Shown one piece after another: positions 1-7,723 of a DNA stretch of 49,723 nt; positions within the stretch are counted from its first letter, which is position 1; each line of letters opens with the position of its first letter. The notes under the pieces are model-generated. The model searched no databases, had not been told where the DNA came from, and saw only the letters and a list, made by a program, of their open reading frames with translations. Both the position numbers and the translations under genes were made by a program. The stretch is from the NCBI GenBank assembly GCA_013289585.1, contig JABCZR010000028.1, positions 1 through 49,723 of the forward strand, read 5' to 3'. This DNA comes from Acidobacteriota bacterium (GTDB taxonomy: Bacteria; Acidobacteriota; Terriglobia; Acidiferrales; UBA7541).

Positions 1-2
1 AT

Positions 3-140
3 CGCCGTCCTCCTAAACGTTGGCGAGGCCTAGCTCGCGCTCGCCCGCCGAAACGTTATAGATATAAACAATATGACCTCCAATATGACTTCCTTGGAGG
101 CCGCGATGAGACCCGAACTGAACTAAACGACAGCTTCTGA
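3..140 (+). CDS. possible 3' end of a gene cut by the window edge
   Basis: The third reading frame is open from the first base of the window to a TGA at 138-140. It would encode about 45 residues, strongly basic in the first half (RRPPKRWRG...) and ending in ETRTELNDSF. It has the same orientation as the element genes that follow and ends 30 bp before the next start. It could be the tail of an upstream mobile-element protein, but a chance open frame of this length is quite possible and no family is recognisable. Confidence 0.22.
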   Translation, partial: RRPPKRWRGLARARPPKRYRYKQYDLQYDFLGGRDETRTELNDSF

Positions 141-170
141 GCGGCTATTGGAACTCCGAGGAGGATTATC

Positions 171-1163
171 GTGTCTCGTGGCTTTGACAGCTTCGAAATT
201 GACGACCTTCGCAGCTCTGATTTTGGGTCCGAGCGCGATGTAAATCGCGGTTCGTCCTCCGTATGGAACACCCAGCACAATCTCCACAACATTCACCGTG
301 AGGAAGACCGCGCCGACAGACTTGACCGCGAGGAGCGCGAGCGTTCCGAGAATGAGCGTCCGCCGCTGGCCCGGGAAGAACGAATCGAAACGATTCTTTC
401 GCAGCGTATCCGAACATCGTACATCGACAGGGGCAAGAATTATTCGCTGCGTGATTCCGAGATCCATACGCTAGCTGAGGTCGGCAAATTCCGAGTAGTG
501 GCAGCTCGCGATTTGGCCCAGTTCGCCTACAACGGCGACCGTTCCCGCATGGAGAACGATGTCGAAAACCTAGTGAGGCATGGGCTCATGCGGCAGACCG
601 GCATCGCTGACATTGACCACACCCCGATTCAGGCTCTGACGCTCACGAAGGAAGGTCACAAGCTCCTGTCTCGCGGTAAAGTCGTTTCTCCAAGCCAAGC
701 CATCTACCACGGACTGAAGAAACCCAAGGAAGCTTTCCACGACACGGACCTCTACCGGCTCTATCACAAGGTCAGCGAAGAGATCGAGGGCCGCGGGGGC
801 AGAGTCCTACGAGTCCAACTCGATTACGAAATGAAACAGGAGCTGTATGCTCGCCTTGCCCGCGCATCCCAAGACAAGAGCCGAGCACCAGAGAGGCAAA
901 GGAGAGAAGTCGCCGAGCGGTATCACCTCAAAGTTGTCTCCGGCAAGATTCCGATTCCCGATCTGCGGATTGAGTATGCGAACGAGAACGAAAACCAGAT
1001 TCACTGGCGCGACGTTGAGCTTGCAACCGACCACTACCGCCCAAGCGGACTTTCCCAGAAGGCTCGCGCAGGCTTTCAGATTTATGCCCGTCACGGCGAA
1101 ACTGGCCGGCTTCGCCGTATCCGCGACGAGCGGGAGTTGAGTGCAGTTATCCTCGGCTTCTAG
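171..1163 (+). CDS. replication-relaxation-like winged-helix protein of an integrative element
   Basis: This 330-residue protein starts at a GTG with a strong ribosome site (GAGGAGGA) 5-12 bases upstream. Residues 1-80 are disordered-looking and very rich in Arg and Glu. Residues about 90-160 look like a winged helix-turn-helix (LAEVGKFRVVAARDLAQF, then VENLVRHGLM). The C-terminal part contains PIPDLRIEY at 251-259 followed by a DVELATDHYR segment, the pattern of the replication-relaxation family (PF13814) found next to plasmid and integrative-element replication or mobilisation genes. It is followed after 3 bp by a second winged-helix protein and further on by an integrase, so a role in element replication, transfer or its control is inferred. 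The family assignment is from pattern memory, not a search. Confidence 0.6.
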   Translation: MSRGFDSFEIDDLRSSDFGSERDVNRGSSSVWNTQHNLHNIHREEDRADRLDREERERSENERPPLAREERIETILSQRIRTSYIDRGKNYSLRDSEIHTLAEVGKFRVVAARDLAQFAYNGDRSRMENDVENLVRHGLMRQTGIADIDHTPIQALTLTKEGHKLLSRGKVVSPSQAIYHGLKKPKEAFHDTDLYRLYHKVSEEIEGRGGRVLRVQLDYEMKQELYARLARASQDKSRAPERQRREVAERYHLKVVSGKIPIPDLRIEYANENENQIHWRDVELATDHYRPSGLSQKARAGFQIYARHGETGRLRRIRDERELSAVILGF

Positions 1164-1166
1164 TCT

Positions 1167-2243
1167 ATGAACTTCCGAGAAGACCAAATCGCTAACCTCC
1201 GCAACTTCGGTTATACCGAGGTAGAAGCCCGGTTTCTCTACCTTGTGGCAACACATTCGGGTTATTTCACGGTGCGACAGTTTCTCGACTTTGCCAACGC
1301 CAAGAGCGGCAAGCGCAATGCCCGTCTCGTCGAGAAGCTGTTCGGCCTGGGTCATGCTAGCGCCCAAAGATACAGACGGAGGAGTCTTGTCTATCATCTG
1401 TGCTCGCGCCAAGTCTTCGCCGCTATCGGCAAAGACCACTTGCGCAATCGACGGCACCACGAACTCCGCCACATTAAATCTCGGCTCTTGGCGTTGGATT
1501 ACATCCTTACTCACCCGGAGGACGATTATTTTGAGACCGCGGAAGCAAAGCGCCGTTACTTTGTCCAAACATTCAAAGTCAACGAGACTGTGTTCTCCCC
1601 GTCCGTGGACCACGGCAACGGCATCACTTTCGCCGAAGGATTTCCGCTGTGCGTTGCCCCTTCTTCTCCCGATCACCTGCCTGTGGTCACCTTCACCTAC
1701 GTTGACGCCGAGCACCGAGACCTCGATCCGTACATCGCCTATTTGCGCGCCTACCGCCCACTGTTCCGGCAACTTCCGAGCTTCCAATTCCTCTACATTT
1801 CAACGGCTGCGAGCCTGCAGAAGGAGGCTGCCGAGATCTTTTCGTTACTCGTGGAAGGTAAGGGCCTCATGGATTTAAAACGTTACTTCGATCTGGAAAC
1901 AAAGTGGGACCGCGAACAGTACGGGCTCGTAACCGAGCAGGACGCGATCTTTTTGAGCGAAGCGAGGAAGCGTTACACCGGAAGGAGTATCGACACTCTC
2001 TACTATCTCTGGAAACGAAATCAACTGCCAAAGGACTTACAGATTGAGGTAGCACAAACATCCATTGCCACGCAGAAGATCCTCTTCCGAACCATCACGT
2101 TGAGGGGACAGGAAGCAATTTTTGGGGATAGCACAAAGAACTGGGGTGACGGCTGGCAGATTCGAGGATGTTCACGGGCAGCATCACCTCGCAGGTCACT
2201 TTTAGAACCAACCCAAGGTCTTCAGAAACCGGCAGATGCGTGA
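1167..2243 (+). CDS. second winged-helix protein of the element, function unknown
   Basis: The 358-residue product begins 3 bp after the preceding stop codon, so the two genes are surely cotranscribed. The N-terminal ~90 residues (FGYTEVEARFLYLVATHSGYF, then VRQFLDFAN and LVYHLCSRQVFAAIG) have the look of a winged helix-turn-helix, again resembling the N-terminus of replication-relaxation type proteins. The rest is a mixed alpha/beta region without a motif I recognise. No transmembrane segment or signal peptide is visible. The tandem arrangement suggests the two proteins act together, perhaps as a hetero-oligomer on element DNA; that is inference. The C-terminus (RAASPRRSLLEPTQGLQK) looks low in structure and may have been extended or altered next to the palindrome that follows. 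Confidence 0.5.
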   Translation: MNFREDQIANLRNFGYTEVEARFLYLVATHSGYFTVRQFLDFANAKSGKRNARLVEKLFGLGHASAQRYRRRSLVYHLCSRQVFAAIGKDHLRNRRHHELRHIKSRLLALDYILTHPEDDYFETAEAKRRYFVQTFKVNETVFSPSVDHGNGITFAEGFPLCVAPSSPDHLPVVTFTYVDAEHRDLDPYIAYLRAYRPLFRQLPSFQFLYISTAASLQKEAAEIFSLLVEGKGLMDLKRYFDLETKWDREQYGLVTEQDAIFLSEARKRYTGRSIDTLYYLWKRNQLPKDLQIEVAQTSIATQKILFRTITLRGQEAIFGDSTKNWGDGWQIRGCSRAASPRRSLLEPTQGLQKPADA

Positions 2244-2261
2244 AGAACGGAGGTGACATAT

Positions 2262-2386
2262 GCACGCGGCCAAAACACTAGGATGGGCGGGAGCGACCCC
2301 ACTTTTGGGGGCTTTCAGCCGCCCAAAACTTCGTGGGATCGCTCCCGCCGCCCCGAGCAGCTCGGGGCCGTGTTTTGGCCGCGCGC
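2262..2386. repeat. 120-bp nested inverted repeat (cruciform or structured RNA)
   Basis: An outer perfect 14-bp stem joins CGCGGCCAAAACAC (2265-2278) to its complement at 2370-2383. Inside it, 2286-2302 pairs with 2333-2349 with one mismatch in 17. The apex 2303-2309 (TTTTGGG) pairs with 2322-2328, and GGC 2310-2312 with GCC 2318-2320. A side hairpin, CCCCGAG (2351-2357) with CTCGGGG (2361-2367) around a CAG loop, fills the right flank. The whole can fold as a three-way junction in DNA or RNA. It lies between the second winged-helix gene and the small RHH-like gene, outside both. Confidence 0.9.
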
Positions 2387-2455
2387 AGGAATCGGAACAT
2401 ACCGTTTGTAATGCGCGATGTAATGCATCACGAAGCACGAAAGGAGAACCAACTC

Positions 2456-2704
2456 GTGGCAATTCTGAAAGCACCATCGAAGCAACCCAAAACTACAACC
2501 CTTCAGGTCCGCCTAGAGGAAGAAGTCAGGCACAAACTGGACAGATACGCCGAGTTCATCGACGCGAATGCTTCTTACGTTGTGAGCGAGGCACTCAAGC
2601 TCCTGTTTAGGAAGGATGAAGAGTTCAAACGCTGGCTAGGCCAACACGCCAACAATCACAAACAAGAACAAATCCAAGGAGACGCTCTTACAAAGACTGC
2701 GTAG
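2456..2704 (+). CDS. small ribbon-helix-helix-like DNA-binding protein
   Basis: The GTG at 2456 is chosen because AAAGGAGAA (2440-2448) stands 7 bases before it; an upstream extension of the frame runs into the palindrome and is not expected to be translated. The 82-residue product has the arrangement of a ribbon-helix-helix protein: a strand TTTLQVRLEEEV near residues 13-24, helix HKLDRYAEFID, turn, and helix YVVSEALKLLF. Proteins of this type act as dimeric repressors, antitoxins or accessory factors of relaxases and integrases. No toxin partner is adjacent; the next gene is an excisionase-type HTH protein. A role in relaxosome or element control is therefore more likely than an antitoxin, but this is inference. 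Confidence 0.65.
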   Translation: MAILKAPSKQPKTTTLQVRLEEEVRHKLDRYAEFIDANASYVVSEALKLLFRKDEEFKRWLGQHANNHKQEQIQGDALTKTA

Positions 2705-2709
2705 CAAAC

Positions 2710-3114
2710 ATGAATCGTCGTTTAACCCAATTCGATGTGCGCGAGAATACAGCGTCGTCAAGACGGCATGCCTCGCGCCTTGCAGTTGCCAGCCACGTGA
2801 AGCCCTTTGGCATCGAAGAAGAGACCGCGCAGAGGGCGAGATCCCCATTCCCGGACGATGCTTCAGCGAAGAATATCTCGGACCTCATGCATGCCGAGTC
2901 ACAGCCTGCGGTCACAGTGGATGAGACACGAGGCGAAAGAAATCTTCTGACCGTTCATGAGGTAGCAGACTTGTTGCAGGTTCCTGCTTCATGGGTGTAC
3001 GAGCGAACCAGGAGGCAAGGACCTGAGCAACTGCCTCACTTCAAGATCGGCAAATACCTCCGATTCGAACAACGCGCGTTATTGGATTTTATTCGGAGGC
3101 AGCGTTGTGCTTGA
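2710..3114 (+). CDS. excisionase-type helix-turn-helix protein (HTH_17/AlpA-like)
   Basis: This protein has 134 residues if the ATG at 2710, 5 bp after the previous stop, is used; the first ~75 residues are polar and may be disordered, and no strong ribosome site is visible. Residues ~78-134 are a typical MerR-like 'helix-turn-helix 17' domain: LLTVHEVADLLQVPASWVYE, then HFKIGKYLRFEQRALLDFI with a C-terminal tip of basic residues. Small domains of this kind, beside tyrosine integrases, bind the attachment site and favour excision or repress the integrase promoter. The stop codon overlaps the integrase GTG by 8 bases, so expression of the two is probably translationally coupled. Confidence 0.75.
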   Translation: MNRRLTQFDVRENTASSRRHASRLAVASHVKPFGIEEETAQRARSPFPDDASAKNISDLMHAESQPAVTVDETRGERNLLTVHEVADLLQVPASWVYERTRRQGPEQLPHFKIGKYLRFEQRALLDFIRRQRCA

Positions 3115-4387
3115 TTCCGCGAAACACGTGCGTATGATGTCGATAGGTATTGCAGAGCCAAGACGAACTTCGGGGGAAAGAGATACACCGATGATTCGTC
3201 ACCGATACCAATCCGGAAGTTTAGTAGTTCGAGGAAAGCGAAAGAAAGTCTGGGTTGCTCGTTGGAGGGAACCTGTGCTCGCGCCTGATGGGACTCTGAA
3301 AAGCATTCGACGTTCAGAGATCATTGGCACGCTCGCGGACTTCCCCACAAGACGCCAGGCACGCGCTCTGCTCGAATCCCGCCTGCATGATGTCAATCAC
3401 ACGCTTCAAAAACCGCAATCGTCAATGCAGTTCCGCGAATTTGTCTGCTCACAGTGGGAGCCCGCCATCCTGCCCACACTGAAGTTTGCTACGCAACGTA
3501 ACTACCGGCACCTCATACGACGCCACTTGTTTCCAATCTTTGGTGATCAACCCATGTGTGATATCAAACGCCAACACATACAGGGGTTTGTCATGGAAAA
3601 GATGGTTCGCCAGGGGTTTTCCTGGAAAACGTCCCTTCATCTCCGCAACCTGGTGAGCAAAATATTCACCACGGCTGTGGACTGGGAGTATGTGCCAGCG
3701 AACCCTGCACGTGGCGTAAAACTTCCTCAGAGGCCAGTTCGCCAACCACTCCGATTCCTTACAGTCGGCGAGGTAAAGCGCTTATTGGAAGCTCTTAGGG
3801 AGCCGGAAAGGACGTTGGTGCTAACAGCCGTTCTGACTGGAATGCGGATCGGAGAGCTACTCGCGCTGCGCTGGAGAAATGTGGACCTCGAACGCAAGGT
3901 CATCCGCGTTCGTGAGGCCGTTTATGAAGGCCACAACTCGACACCAAAAACGCAGGGCAGCATCCGTGACATTCCTCTGGGACCGGCGCTCGAACAAGCA
4001 CTTCGCCTGCATGGTGCGCGCAGCCGAATTTCAGATGATTCACTCCTCTTCCCCAGTCGCAACGGAAGCTATCTGCGACCCGGAAATCTGCACAAGCGCT
4101 ATTTGCATCCCGCATGCGCGAAAGCAGAACTCCGGCGTTTCAGTTGGCACGATTTCCGTCGAACGCACGCGACGTTGCTCAGTGACATGGGCGAACCGTT
4201 GAAGACGGCGCAAGCTCAACTCGGCCATGCCAGCCTCAGCACGACAGCAGAACTCTACGCGCAGGCAGTCCCTGCTTCGCAGAGAGCCGCTGTAGAAAGG
4301 CTCGAAAAGGCTGTGGGCTTCTTAGTGGACCCAAATGGACCCAAAATCGAGGGGGTTATTCAACCGGGGAGTTTGCTAATTCAATGA
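3107..4387 (+). CDS. int: tyrosine recombinase / integrase
   Basis: This 426-residue site-specific recombinase contains all catalytic residues: Arg247 (TGMRIGELL), Lys281 (beta-hairpin lysine), His348 and Arg351 (WHDFRRTH), His374 (LGHASLSTT) and the nucleophile Tyr384 (AELYAQ). Residues ~30-100 resemble an arm-binding domain (RYQSGSLVVRGKRKKVWVAR), and ~105-205 the core-binding helical domain. The GTG start at 3107 is supported by GGAGG at 3095-3099; an internal ATG at 3191 would give a start typical of the family. The gene ends 17 bp from the 3' end of tRNA-Arg, the standard arrangement of an integrase with its attachment site. It appears intact, so the element may still be mobile. Confidence 0.95.
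   Translation: MLDSAKHVRMMSIGIAEPRRTSGERDTPMIRHRYQSGSLVVRGKRKKVWVARWREPVLAPDGTLKSIRRSEIIGTLADFPTRRQARALLESRLHDVNHTLQKPQSSMQFREFVCSQWEPAILPTLKFATQRNYRHLIRRHLFPIFGDQPMCDIKRQHIQGFVMEKMVRQGFSWKTSLHLRNLVSKIFTTAVDWEYVPANPARGVKLPQRPVRQPLRFLTVGEVKRLLEALREPERTLVLTAVLTGMRIGELLALRWRNVDLERKVIRVREAVYEGHNSTPKTQGSIRDIPLGPALEQALRLHGARSRISDDSLLFPSRNGSYLRPGNLHKRYLHPACAKAELRRFSWHDFRRTHATLLSDMGEPLKTAQAQLGHASLSTTAELYAQAVPASQRAAVERLEKAVGFLVDPNGPKIEGVIQPGSLLIQ
4326..4345 (+). repeat. tandem 10-bp direct repeat at the end of int
   Basis: TGGACCCAAA occurs twice without a gap, inside the last codons of the integrase and 60-80 bp from the tRNA-Arg 3' end. Short direct repeats near an attachment site can be arm-type integrase or excisionase sites; here this is only a possibility. 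Confidence 0.4.
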
Positions 4388-4404
4388 AGGGCAAACTATT
4401 TAAG

Positions 4405-4425
4405 TGGTGCGCCCGGGGGGACTCG
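4405..4425. other. probable attachment site of the integrative element
   Basis: The CCA end and acceptor/T-arm side of tRNA-Arg faces the integrase stop codon across 17 bp. Integrases of this class usually recombine within the 3' half of a tRNA gene and restore it from the element. No second copy of the sequence is visible in the window, so the other boundary must lie to the left of position 1 and the exact crossover core cannot be defined. Confidence 0.45.
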
Positions 4426-4481
4426 AACTCCCGACCTTCTGGTTCGTAGCCAGACGCTCTATCCAACTGAGCTACGGGCGC
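4405..4481 (-). tRNA. tRNA-Arg (anticodon ACG), CCA encoded
   Basis: The complement folds as a complete cloverleaf: acceptor GCGCCCG with CGGGCGC, D-arm GCTCAGTTGGATAGAGC, anticodon stem CTGGC/GAACCAG-type arm with loop CTACGAA (anticodon ACG), variable AAGGTC and T-arm with GTTCGAGTC. CCA is encoded at 4407-4405. The ACG anticodon is the wobble-modified arginine tRNA whose A34 is the substrate of TadA, itself encoded at 19932-20381. Confidence 0.96.
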
Positions 4482-4544
4482 ACTGTAAATAAATATTAGC
4501 ACAAGGCATCACGCTCTCGCCACGCGATCTCGATCAAACCTCTT

Positions 4545-5795
4545 TCAACTTTTCGTCGGATTGCTCCTGCCGAATTCCGCGCGATGCGCTTCCGGACCAA
4601 AATAAATCACCACTGCTCCCACCAGCAGCACGACCGCGGCAAAAAGTCCCATCGCCCGCCCATAACTCATAAGATGAGACATGCGCGCCTCAAAGTAGGC
4701 GCTCCCTGACGCAATCAGCACCCCGAATTGATACGCCAGTCCCGGAAAGAATCCGCGCAATTGGTCGGGCGAAAGCTCATTGATGTGCGCCGGTATCACC
4801 CCCCACGCGCCCTGCACCATGAACTGCATCAGAAATCCGCCAACCAGAATCAGCGGCAAATTGGGCGCAAACACCCACAAAGGGATCATCGCAATCCCCA
4901 GCAGCACGGCCGTAACCATCGCCCGCCGTCGCCCGCTGCGGTCGGAAAAATATCCGAACGCCAGTCCTCCGCAAATCGCTCCGACCATCGAAAACGCCGT
5001 GAAGTCCGACGTCCGCTGCGGGCTGAATCCATGCTGCTGTTGCAAATAGGTAGGGTACATATCCTGCGTGCCGTGCGAGATAAAATTCACCATCGCCAGC
5101 AAAACCACGAGATACGCGAAGCGCTTCCAATTGCGGAAAATGGCTTGCCTGTACGTGGTCCAATCGGTGCGCGAGCGGTGCCAGGCTTCAGGTTCTTTCA
5201 CTTTGGCCCGCACGAACAGAGTCAGCAGCGCAGGTAACCCGCCGATGAAGAATAGTGGCCGCCAGCCCCAATGTGGGTAAACGAGACGATAGACGCCCGC
5301 GGCCAGCAGAAATCCAAGCGCGTACCCTTCCTGCAAGAAACCCGAAACGAGCCCCCGCCACCGCGCGGGAACGGATTCCATCGCCAGCGAAGCCCCCACG
5401 CCCCACTCACCGCCCATTCCGACCCCGTAAAGCAGTCGCAAGAAAAAGAAAACTTTATAGCTCGGCGCAAGCCCGGAGAGAACTTCAATCAGCGAGAAGT
5501 ACAAAATATTGACGATCAGCGGAGTGCGCCGTCCATACCGGTCAGCAAATAATCCAAACAAAATCGCGCCGATCCATCGCGTCGCCAGGCTCGCGGTGAT
5601 CGTTAACGCCAGCGCGGGGATGCTGGTGCCAAATTCCTTGGCAATGGGAGCCAACACAAATGTGAGGATGAAAAAATCGAACGCGTCGAAGGTCCACCCA
5701 AGAAATCCCGCGAGGACCGCGTGAAATTGTCCTTTGCTGCCGGATGTGGGGGAGTTACTCGCCGTTGTTTCCACTTTAGTCCGTGCGCCACTCAT
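4545..5795 (-). CDS. MFS permease of the SHS type (lactate/sialic acid/glycolate-like carboxylate transporter)
   Basis: The 416-residue product has 12 predicted membrane helices with the MFS signature between helices 2 and 3 (LFGLFADRYGRRTPL) and its repeat in the second half (FGYFSDRSGRRRAM). The start of helix 1 (GWTFDAFDFFILTF) and VGMGGEWGVGASLAMESVP are characteristic of the sialate:H+ symporter (SHS) group, which includes NanT and the Jen1-type lactate permeases. It therefore probably imports a monocarboxylate or similar acid by proton symport at the inner membrane. Its start overlaps the end of the sodium symporter gene by 20 bp, so translation is coupled. Substrate cannot be read from the sequence; linkage to an N-acyl-amino-acid deacylase suggests an organic acid or acyl amino acid. 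Confidence 0.85.
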   Translation of the reverse strand: MSGARTKVETTASNSPTSGSKGQFHAVLAGFLGWTFDAFDFFILTFVLAPIAKEFGTSIPALALTITASLATRWIGAILFGLFADRYGRRTPLIVNILYFSLIEVLSGLAPSYKVFFFLRLLYGVGMGGEWGVGASLAMESVPARWRGLVSGFLQEGYALGFLLAAGVYRLVYPHWGWRPLFFIGGLPALLTLFVRAKVKEPEAWHRSRTDWTTYRQAIFRNWKRFAYLVVLLAMVNFISHGTQDMYPTYLQQQHGFSPQRTSDFTAFSMVGAICGGLAFGYFSDRSGRRRAMVTAVLLGIAMIPLWVFAPNLPLILVGGFLMQFMVQGAWGVIPAHINELSPDQLRGFFPGLAYQFGVLIASGSAYFEARMSHLMSYGRAMGLFAAVVLLVGAVVIYFGPEAHRAEFGRSNPTKS

Positions 5796-7599
5796 TCGGC
5801 TTGGGCATGGATCGCGAGATCGCGATAGCGCTCACTACCGCCACCGCGCCAAAAATTCCGCCAGTAGAATATCGCCCGAAGCACAACGCTCCGATGCAGG
5901 CCAGCATGGAGTAAACCATCACGCAGCCCAGCAGCCAGCTCAGCAGATTCCTCCCGAGATCACGCGTGACGGTTTCATCCCCGGCAATTTTCGCTACCGG
6001 CTTCCAACCCGTGATCTGCGGCCGGACTTTCTTGTAAAACCGCACCAGCGTGTCGCCGTGTTCCGGCGCCGTCAGCATCGTGACCGAGAGCCACACCAGC
6101 GTTGTCACTCCCGTTGTGCAGAGTGTGGTCTTCGCAAAAATCACCGGGTCTGAACCGCTGAAGGGCTGCGGCCTTCCCGCGATCGCCATCCACAACGCAC
6201 TCGAATGCAGCGCCAGCGTCGTCACCAGCGCCGCCACCATCGCGGAGATTTCGCTCCACGCATTCACCCGCCACCAATACCAGCGCAGCAAGTAAACGCC
6301 GCCGGTGCCTGCTCCCAACTCCAGCACAATCTTCCAGCCTTCCGAAACAGACGTAAGATTCCACGCGACTACCGCGGCAGCCACGCACAGAAACGCCGTC
6401 GCCAGCCGCGAGGCGTTCACGTAATGCACTTCGCTTGCATTTTTCTTCAGGAAGCGCCGGTAGAAATCCTCCACCAGGTACGAGCTGCCCCAATTGAGCT
6501 GCGTGGCAATCGTGGACATGAACGCCGCCATGAATCCAGCGAGCAAAATCCCGAGAACCGCATGCGGTGTATTTCGCGTCGCAACCATCATGTACCCGCG
6601 CTCTGGCTGCGCCAATCCCGGATAGAGCACAACCGCCGCCAGCGCCGTCAGGATCCACGGCCATGGCCGGAGCGCGTAGTGCGCCAGGTTAAACCACAGC
6701 ACCGACAACAGTCCGTTTCTCTCATCTTTCGCGCTGAAAATTCTTTGCGCGATGTATCCTCCGCCGCCCGGCTCCGCCCCCGGATACCAGAAAGCCCACC
6801 ACTGCACCGTCAAATGAACGACAAACGTAATGACCGGCAGCGTCCACAGCGCCTCTCCGGTCCAGCCACGCGAAAAATCAGGAAGCATGGCGGTGATGTC
6901 GCTCGCTCCCGGCCCCGCCGCCGCGCGTTTTGCCGCGAGCGTTGCCAGCATCTGCTGCATTCCACCCGCCGCGTGGACGCCGTACCACGCCACGCCAATA
7001 ACAATCGCCATCTTCAGCACGAATTGAAACAGGTCCGTCCACAGCACGCCCCACAACCCGCCCAGCGAAACATAAATCCCCGTGAACGGCATCAGGAAGA
7101 AAACGCAAATCGCCAGCGCTTTCGCATCGCTCACCCCCAGCGATGTGCTGATGATATTCACCATGGCCTTGGTTACCCAGCCCAGAATCAGGCAGTTCAT
7201 CAGCAGCCCGAGATACACGGCGCGAAATCCTCGCAGGAACGCGGCGGGTTTGCCCGAGTACCGGAATTCCGCAAACTGCACATCGGTGATCAGGCCCGAA
7301 CGTCGCCACATTCGAGCGAACAAAAATACCGTCATCATCCCCGAAGGAAGAAAGCTCCACCACAACCAATTCCCCGCCACGCCTTGCGTGTAAACCAGGC
7401 CCGTCACCGCAAGCGGCGTGTCCGCGGCAAAGGTCGTCGCCACCATTGATGTTCCCGCCAGCCACCAGGAAACATTGCGGCCCGACACGAAATAATCTTC
7501 CGTGCTTTTCCCCGAGCGGCCACGGAAATAAAGACCCAGAAATAGCGTAATCAGCAGATAACCCACGATGGCAGCCCAGTCCGCAGCCGAGAGCGTCAA
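5776..7599 (-). CDS. sodium:solute symporter (SSS family)
   Basis: This integral membrane protein has about 13 or more helices. The N-terminal half shows family features: LFLGLYFRGRSGKSTEDYFVSG-type segment after helix 1 and a helix with GTSMVATTFAADTPLAVTG. I prefer the TTG at 7597-7599 as start, because GGGAAAGGA lies 7 bases before it and it places the protein directly at helix 1 (TLSAADWAAIVGYLL); a GTG at 7647 would add 16 residues. The symporter would use the sodium gradient to import a small solute. It sits 125 bp downstream of the deacylase gene and overlaps the MFS permease, making a hydrolase-plus-two-transporters unit. Substrate is unknown. Confidence 0.87.
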   Translation of the reverse strand: MTLSAADWAAIVGYLLITLFLGLYFRGRSGKSTEDYFVSGRNVSWWLAGTSMVATTFAADTPLAVTGLVYTQGVAGNWLWWSFLPSGMMTVFLFARMWRRSGLITDVQFAEFRYSGKPAAFLRGFRAVYLGLLMNCLILGWVTKAMVNIISTSLGVSDAKALAICVFFLMPFTGIYVSLGGLWGVLWTDLFQFVLKMAIVIGVAWYGVHAAGGMQQMLATLAAKRAAAGPGASDITAMLPDFSRGWTGEALWTLPVITFVVHLTVQWWAFWYPGAEPGGGGYIAQRIFSAKDERNGLLSVLWFNLAHYALRPWPWILTALAAVVLYPGLAQPERGYMMVATRNTPHAVLGILLAGFMAAFMSTIATQLNWGSSYLVEDFYRRFLKKNASEVHYVNASRLATAFLCVAAAVVAWNLTSVSEGWKIVLELGAGTGGVYLLRWYWWRVNAWSEISAMVAALVTTLALHSSALWMAIAGRPQPFSGSDPVIFAKTTLCTTGVTTLVWLSVTMLTAPEHGDTLVRFYKKVRPQITGWKPVAKIAGDETVTRDLGRNLLSWLLGCVMVYSMLACIGALCFGRYSTGGIFGAVAVVSAIAISRSMPKPNEWRTD

Positions 7600-7723
7600 A
7601 GTTTTTCCTTTCCCGTTCAGAAGGGAATGCGCAGTACTATATAGCACTCCGCCAATTTTGACTGCATACTCTTTTCCCGTTCCGCCATAACTTCATCGAG
7701 AACTTATGCAGGATGAAAGCGGG

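Noticed and set aside
807-1787. 326-codon open frame on the minus strand
   Set aside because: Antisense across two coupled element genes with a good ribosome site; no motifs.
2262-2386. CRISPR repeat, retron RNA or integron attC as explanation of the palindrome
   Set aside because: Only one copy, no reverse transcriptase or cas genes, and attC end motifs are not present.
2202-2610. Frames reading through the palindrome region
   Set aside because: They are created by the G+C-rich inverted repeat; the real small gene starts at 2456 with its own ribosome site.
2456-3114. Toxin-antitoxin pair from the RHH-like and HTH proteins
   Set aside because: Neither protein looks like a toxin; both look like DNA-binding proteins beside an integrase.
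6205-7449. 414-codon open frame on the plus strand
   Set aside because: It lies antisense to the sodium symporter, with Arg/His/Gln-rich low-complexity translation typical of antisense frames in G+C-rich DNA.
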